Source: Sodaliphilus sp050873765 (GTDB taxonomy: Bacteria > Bacteroidota > Bacteroidia > Bacteroidales > Muribaculaceae). From it: a stretch of DNA of 64,000 nucleotides. Position 1 is the first letter of the stretch. Each line of letters opens with the position of its first letter. The notes beneath the pieces are model-generated. The model searched no databases, was not told the origin of the DNA, and was given only the letters and a program-made list of their open reading frames with translations. Shown piece by piece: positions 60,055-64,000 of the stretch. A program made the translations under genes and the position numbers. The stretch is taken from NCBI GenBank assembly GCA_050873765.1, contig JBNMJK010000002.1, positions 28,063 to 92,062 on the forward strand, given 5' to 3'.

Positions 60055-61320
60055 ATGAAAGTAGATGTTCTTTTGGGTTTACAATGGGGAGATGAAGGAA
60101 AAGGCAAAGTGGTGGACGTGCTGACTCCACGCTACGATGTGGTGGCTCGTTTCCAAGGAGGCCCTAACGCCGGTCATACCCTCGTGTTTGAAGGTAAGAA
60201 ATTTGTGCTTCGCTCCATTCCTTCTGGTATCTTCCAGAATGGCCAAATGAATGTAATAGGCAATGGCGTGGTGCTTGATCCCGTGCTTTTTGCCGAGGAG
60301 GCTCGCGACCTTGAGAAGCATGGTGTGGAAATCAAGAAGGTGCTGAAAATTTCACGCAAGGCCCATTTGATTCTTCCAACCCACCGCTTGCTCGATGCTG
60401 CTAACGAAAAGCTCAAAGGCGCCGGTAAAATTGGCACTACAGGTAAGGGCATTGGCCCCACTTACACCGACAAGGTGAGCCGTAATGGCTTACGCATAGG
60501 CGACATTGAAGATAAGTTTATCGATAAATACAATGCTGCAAAACAGCGTCATCTGGCGCTGCTTAAAGCACTTGGCGAAACTCCTGATGTGGAAGAGCTT
60601 GAGAAGAAATGGATGGAGGGCATTGAATATATTAAGGAATTTGACCTTATCGACAGCGAATTTTATATCAATAATTTGCTGAAGGATGGCAAGAGCGTGC
60701 TTTGTGAAGGCGCTCAAGGCAGTATGCTCGACGTTGACTTTGGCTCTTATCCATTCGTCACCTCTTCCAACACGATTTGTGCTGGGGCTTGCACGGGCTT
60801 AGGACTTGCTCCAAGCAAGATAGGCGAGGTGTATGGCGTTTTTAAGGCTTACTGCACACGTGTGGGCAGTGGCCCATTCCCAACAGAACTTTTCGACAAC
60901 ACCGGCGACACTATCCGAAAGATTGGCCATGAGTATGGCGCCGTAACAGGACGTGAGCGCAGGTGCGGGTGGATCGACCTTGTGGCTTTGCGCTACACCA
61001 TTATGCTCAATGGCGTCACTCAATTGATTATGATGAAGAGTGATGTGCTTGACGGCTTTGAGACGGTCAAGGCTTGCGACGCCTACGAAGTAAATGGTAA
61101 AGTGACTCGTGATTTCCCATTCTCGATTGATCACGGTGTGAAGCCAATCTACACAGAAATGAAGGGCTGGAACGCCGACATGACAAAGATGACAAGTGAG
61201 GATCAATTCCCACAAGAATTCAAGGATTACGTTAAGTTCCTTGAAGAAAAACTCGAAGTGCCTATCACTATCGTTTCTGTGGGTCCGGACAGAGCCCAGA
61301 CAATCGAAAGAAAAAAGTGA
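60055..61320 (+). CDS. purA: Adenylosuccinate synthetase
   Basis: 421 residues. First committed step from IMP to AMP (GTP-dependent). N-terminal P-loop GLQWGDEGKGKVVDVL, FQGGPNAGHT, then GTTGKGIGPTYTDK, the GSMLDVDFGSYPFVTSS block, and the GTP/aspartate region VTGRERRCGWIDL. ATG 60055 is chosen over upstream in-frame codons because it gives the canonical N-terminus and follows the fur stop by 2 bp. Confidence 0.97.
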   Translation: MKVDVLLGLQWGDEGKGKVVDVLTPRYDVVARFQGGPNAGHTLVFEGKKFVLRSIPSGIFQNGQMNVIGNGVVLDPVLFAEEARDLEKHGVEIKKVLKISRKAHLILPTHRLLDAANEKLKGAGKIGTTGKGIGPTYTDKVSRNGLRIGDIEDKFIDKYNAAKQRHLALLKALGETPDVEELEKKWMEGIEYIKEFDLIDSEFYINNLLKDGKSVLCEGAQGSMLDVDFGSYPFVTSSNTICAGACTGLGLAPSKIGEVYGVFKAYCTRVGSGPFPTELFDNTGDTIRKIGHEYGAVTGRERRCGWIDLVALRYTIMLNGVTQLIMMKSDVLDGFETVKACDAYEVNGKVTRDFPFSIDHGVKPIYTEMKGWNADMTKMTSEDQFPQEFKDYVKFLEEKLEVPITIVSVGPDRAQTIERKK

Positions 61321-61393
61321 TTGAAATTTTTTTTAAATTTTAAAGCTGTATGAAACTTATTCCAATAATCGATTAGGAATTTTTTTAGAATAT

Positions 61394-61455
61394 AAATTAT
61401 CTGGATTTTTCTATTGACATAGTTATGCTATCTTTATCAAAAATCCAGATAATTT
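61394..61455. repeat. Perfect 17-bp inverted repeat around a promoter-like core
   Basis: AAATTATCTGGATTTTT (61394-61410) and AAAAATCCAGATAATTT (61439-61455) are perfect inverted copies separated by 28 bp. The spacer contains GCTATCTTTATC, one base off the TAnnTTTG box. It could be a terminator, an operator, or a small invertible segment; see findings. Confidence 0.7.
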
Positions 61456-61540
61456 ATTCTTAAAAAAATTGATGTGTATTTGAATGAATTTCAGCCAGTT
61501 TTCAACCTTAACATAAATTATTTCTAAAACAACTTGAACT

Positions 61541-62785
61541 ATGGCAAAGGTGAAACCATTCAGAGGACTACGTCCACCGAAGCAGCTTGTGGAGCAAGTG
61601 GCTTCAAAACCTTACGATGTGCTTTCGAGCGAGGAGGCAAGGGAAGAGGCAAAAGGTAATGAAAAGTCGCTCTATCACATTATCAAGCCAGAGATTGACT
61701 TTGAACCTGGAACTGGCGAACACGAGCAGAAGGTGTATGACAAGGCCGTGGAGAATTTCCAGAAATTTCAACAAAAAGGTTGGCTTGTGCAAGACGACAA
61801 AGAGCAGTATTACCTTTATGCGCAAACTATGGACGGACGCACCCAGTATGGCTTAGTGGTGGGTGCAAGTGTAGATGATTACCTCACGGGACGAATTAAA
61901 AAGCATGAGCTTACTCGTAGGGAAAAGGAAATCGACCGTATGCATCACATTGAAATCAACAATGCCAACATAGAGCCGGTGTTCCTGTCTTTCCCCACCA
62001 ATGAGGTGCTCGAGCAAGTGATTGCCCAAACAGCAATGACAGAGCCGGAATACAACTTTGTGTCGGAAGATGGCATTGGTCATACCCTTTGGTGCATTTC
62101 CGATGACGATATGATTAAAAAAATTACTGATGCTTTCGCCAAGATTCCATATCTGTATATAGCAGATGGACACCATCGCACAGCTGCTGCAGCGCATGTG
62201 GGTGAGGAAAAGGCAAAGGCCGACCCTAACCACACAGGTGATGAGGAGTATAACTATTTGCTTGCCGTGTGTTTTCCCGAATCGCACTTGAAGGTGATGG
62301 ACTACAATAGGGTGGTGAAAGACCTTAATGGCTTGTCGGATGAGGAATTTTTGAAAAAGCTGGAAGACAAGTTTATTGTGGAAGATAAGGGTGAAAAAAT
62401 CTATCGTCCAGCAGCCCTCCACAATTTCTCGCTCTATTTAGGCGGACGATGGTATTCTCTTACAGCAAAAGAGGGTACGTATGACGATTCCGACCCTATC
62501 GGCGTGCTTGATGTGACGATTTCTTCAGACTACATTCTGCGTGACATACTCAACATTGTGGACTTGCGCACCGATAAGCGTATCGACTTTGTGGGCGGTA
62601 TTCGTGGATTGGAGGAACTGAAGAAAAGAGTTGACTCTGGAGAGATGAAAATGGCTTTGGCGCTTTATCCTGTGACGATGCGCCAGATTATCGATATTGC
62701 AGACTCTGGCAATATTATGCCGCCAAAAGCCACATGGTTTGAGCCAAAACTTCGCTCAGGCTTAGTGATTCACAAACTTGACTAA
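61541..62785 (+). CDS. DUF1015-family protein
   Basis: 414 residues opening VKPFRGLRPPK, with the family blocks ASKPYDVLSSEEAREEAKGNEKSLYHI and YIADGHHRTAAAAH in the middle. C-terminal blocks are VDLRTDKRIDFVGG and MPPKATWFEPKLRSGL. Some DUF1015 proteins (SerK/SbnI) are free-serine kinases that phosphorylate serine; assignment here is by family. Cytosolic. A hairpin lies 20-55 bp after the stop. Confidence 0.85.
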   Translation: MAKVKPFRGLRPPKQLVEQVASKPYDVLSSEEAREEAKGNEKSLYHIIKPEIDFEPGTGEHEQKVYDKAVENFQKFQQKGWLVQDDKEQYYLYAQTMDGRTQYGLVVGASVDDYLTGRIKKHELTRREKEIDRMHHIEINNANIEPVFLSFPTNEVLEQVIAQTAMTEPEYNFVSEDGIGHTLWCISDDDMIKKITDAFAKIPYLYIADGHHRTAAAAHVGEEKAKADPNHTGDEEYNYLLAVCFPESHLKVMDYNRVVKDLNGLSDEEFLKKLEDKFIVEDKGEKIYRPAALHNFSLYLGGRWYSLTAKEGTYDDSDPIGVLDVTISSDYILRDILNIVDLRTDKRIDFVGGIRGLEELKKRVDSGEMKMALALYPVTMRQIIDIADSGNIMPPKATWFEPKLRSGLVIHKLD

Positions 62786-62804
62786 TAACATTATTCTTTT
62801 TATA

Positions 62805-62845
62805 AAGCAGTGCTCGAATTATTATACCGATGCACTGCTTGCTTT
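62805..62845 (+). terminator. Hairpin after the DUF1015 gene
   Basis: AAGCAGTGC (62805-62813) pairs perfectly with GCACTGCTT (62832-62840), followed by GCTTTAATTTTA. Confidence 0.5.
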
Positions 62846-62868
62846 AATTTTATATTTTATTACAACTG

Positions 62869-64000
62869 ATGAAGACCAATCTATTAAGACATTTGGTGGC
62901 ATTTACGCTGGTGCTATTGTGCCTATTTCAGGTATCTGCACAGAAGTTTGCGATCTTAAGTGACATTCACGTCACACCAGGCAATGCCAACGAGGCCAAG
63001 CTAAAGGCTGCTGTGGCAGAAATCAACAAAAGCGACGCTGATTACGTGGTGGTGTCGGGCGATTTGACCAATGAAGGAAGTGATGAACAACTTTACAATG
63101 TAAAGTCGATATTCGACGGGTTCACCAAACCCTACTACATCATTCCCGGCAACCACGAAAACAACTGGAGCCAGAGTGCCTGTAAAACTTTCAACGACAT
63201 TTGGGGCACCGACCGCTTTGTTTTCACTGTTGGCAACCTTGTGGTGATAGGTATGAACTGTGGCCCATTTATGAAGATGGGCGACGGTCATATTAAGCAG
63301 GAGGACTTGATATGGCTCGACAAGACGCTTTCCGAAAAAGTGAAACCTGGAATGAAGGTGCTGAGTATCAATCACTATCCAATACTTGACGATCTTGACA
63401 ATTATCGCGATTACGTGGCCATTCTGAAAAAATATCCTGTAATTACCCACCAATGTGGCCACTATCACAGATGGCGCCAATACGAAACCGATGGCATTAA
63501 TGGATTGATTGTTAGAGCCCTTGATATGGGCAACGGCGACTATGGCTACACTCTGCTTGATGTGAATTTAGACTCGAACTGGATTCATGTTTACAACAAG
63601 CCATTGAATGCAGCCCCAATTCCAATGTATGCCTATAAAGTGAACACGGAATATTACAATAGTCCGGTGCCAAATTCTTCTTCCACAAAGATGGACTCAC
63701 GATTTGCTGTGGAAAAAGTGTTTGCCGACAATGCTACGATTTTCACAAGGTTGGGAATCGATAAAAACAATATTTATTTTGGTAACTCATTAGGCCTTTG
63801 TAAAGCTCTCGACAAAAGAACTCGTAAGGTGAAATGGGAGTATCAGACAGCTGCGATGCTTTATTCGCGCCCTGCTGTAGATGGCAAATATTTGGTGCTC
63901 CCTACAGCCGACAAGCGTTTGGTATGGCTCGACAAGAACACTGGGAAGGAAATCTATGCCTTCAATGCCGACGGACCCTATGTGGCCGACGGTGTGATAG
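62869..64000 (+). CDS. Secreted calcineurin-like phosphoesterase, 3' end outside the window
   Basis: At least 377 residues, still open at 64000. The signal peptide (VAFTLVLLCLFQVSAQ) is followed by a metallophosphoesterase domain: KFAILSDIHVTPGN (Asp-x-His), VVVSGDLTNEG, IIPGNHENNW (Asn-His-Glu), SINHYPIL and THQCGHYHRW supply the metal ligands. From about residue 275 a beta-propeller-like region begins (WEYQTAAMLYSRPAVDGKYLVLPTADKRLVWLDKNTG), resembling PQQ-like repeats. The combination points to an exported enzyme or sensor; substrate unknown. Confidence 0.85.
   Translation, partial: MKTNLLRHLVAFTLVLLCLFQVSAQKFAILSDIHVTPGNANEAKLKAAVAEINKSDADYVVVSGDLTNEGSDEQLYNVKSIFDGFTKPYYIIPGNHENNWSQSACKTFNDIWGTDRFVFTVGNLVVIGMNCGPFMKMGDGHIKQEDLIWLDKTLSEKVKPGMKVLSINHYPILDDLDNYRDYVAILKKYPVITHQCGHYHRWRQYETDGINGLIVRALDMGNGDYGYTLLDVNLDSNWIHVYNKPLNAAPIPMYAYKVNTEYYNSPVPNSSSTKMDSRFAVEKVFADNATIFTRLGIDKNNIYFGNSLGLCKALDKRTRKVKWEYQTAAMLYSRPAVDGKYLVLPTADKRLVWLDKNTGKEIYAFNADGPYVADGVI

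Noticed and set aside
62778..62963. 61-residue open frame overlapping the start of the phosphoesterase gene
   Set aside because: It overlaps the DUF1015 stop and the signal peptide of the phosphoesterase in another frame, and spans the hairpin at 62805.

Overview
The window is a chromosomal stretch from a Gram-negative member of the Bacteroidales, probably a gut lineage near Prevotella or Muribaculaceae; genus cannot be fixed from sequence alone. Supporting signs are the Bacteroidetes-type promoter box TAnnTTTG in front of many genes, a fused lpxC/fabZ gene, a dipeptidyl-peptidase III with the HECLGH form of the zinc motif, an RprX/RprY-type two-component pair, a 30S protein S16 with a long Ala/Glu/Lys tail, and a secreted protein ending in a type IX secretion-like sorting signal. 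Almost all genes are complete; only the last one (from 62869) runs off the end.

Layout. 1-5 kb: a U32-family protein and a large secreted PKD-domain protein. 5.3-12.1 kb: an RND efflux operon (adaptor, pump, outer-membrane channel, minus strand) with a divergent AraC regulator, bracketed by two direct copies of a ~255-bp non-coding element with GGCTGTGTC ends. 12.4-18.7 kb: ndk, small hypothetical genes, an acyltransferase, an omega-amidase-like nitrilase, mutS2. 19.2-23.4 kb: a zinc-ribbon/leucine-rich-repeat gene that looks frameshifted, a secreted protein with two TonB C-terminal domains, and a lipoprotein/metallo-hydrolase pair. 23.4-29.3 kb: dxr-rseP-rRNA methyltransferase-dpp3, a co-directional run. 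29.7-41.1 kb: rprX-rprY, plsC-like, tRNA-Gln, rpsP, an RsiV-like lipoprotein with rsmG, metallo-hydrolase, nitroreductase, kdsC and maf genes, and several Bacteroidales hypotheticals. 41.2-46.1 kb: the most accessory-looking part. Two identical tRNA-Arg(ACG) genes are followed by short repeats, a small inverted-repeat element, decayed gene pieces, a Sel1/TPR-like gene interrupted by an in-frame stop, and an overlapping gene for a DUF559-like PD-(D/E)XK nuclease. 46.2-55.8 kb: htpG, a clpC-type ATPase lacking the N-domain and perhaps frameshifted, gyrA, and two secreted TPR proteins. 56.0-62.8 kb: the lipid A operon lpxD-lpxC/fabZ-lpxA, a Fur-family regulator coupled to purA, a DUF1015 gene, then a partial calcineurin-like phosphoesterase with a repeat-like C-terminus.

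Functional themes are envelope biogenesis and stress (lpx genes, KdsC, RseP, RprXY, Hsp90, ClpC, efflux), translation and rRNA modification (S16, RsmG, RlmI-like, U32, three tRNAs) and nucleotide metabolism (Ndk, PurA, Maf). The best candidates for something undescribed are the Sel1-repeat/DUF559 nuclease pair next to duplicated tRNA-Arg genes, the ~255-bp structured repeat around the efflux locus, and the perfect 17-bp inverted repeat around a promoter-like core after purA. All functions are inferred from protein motifs read by eye; no database search was run.
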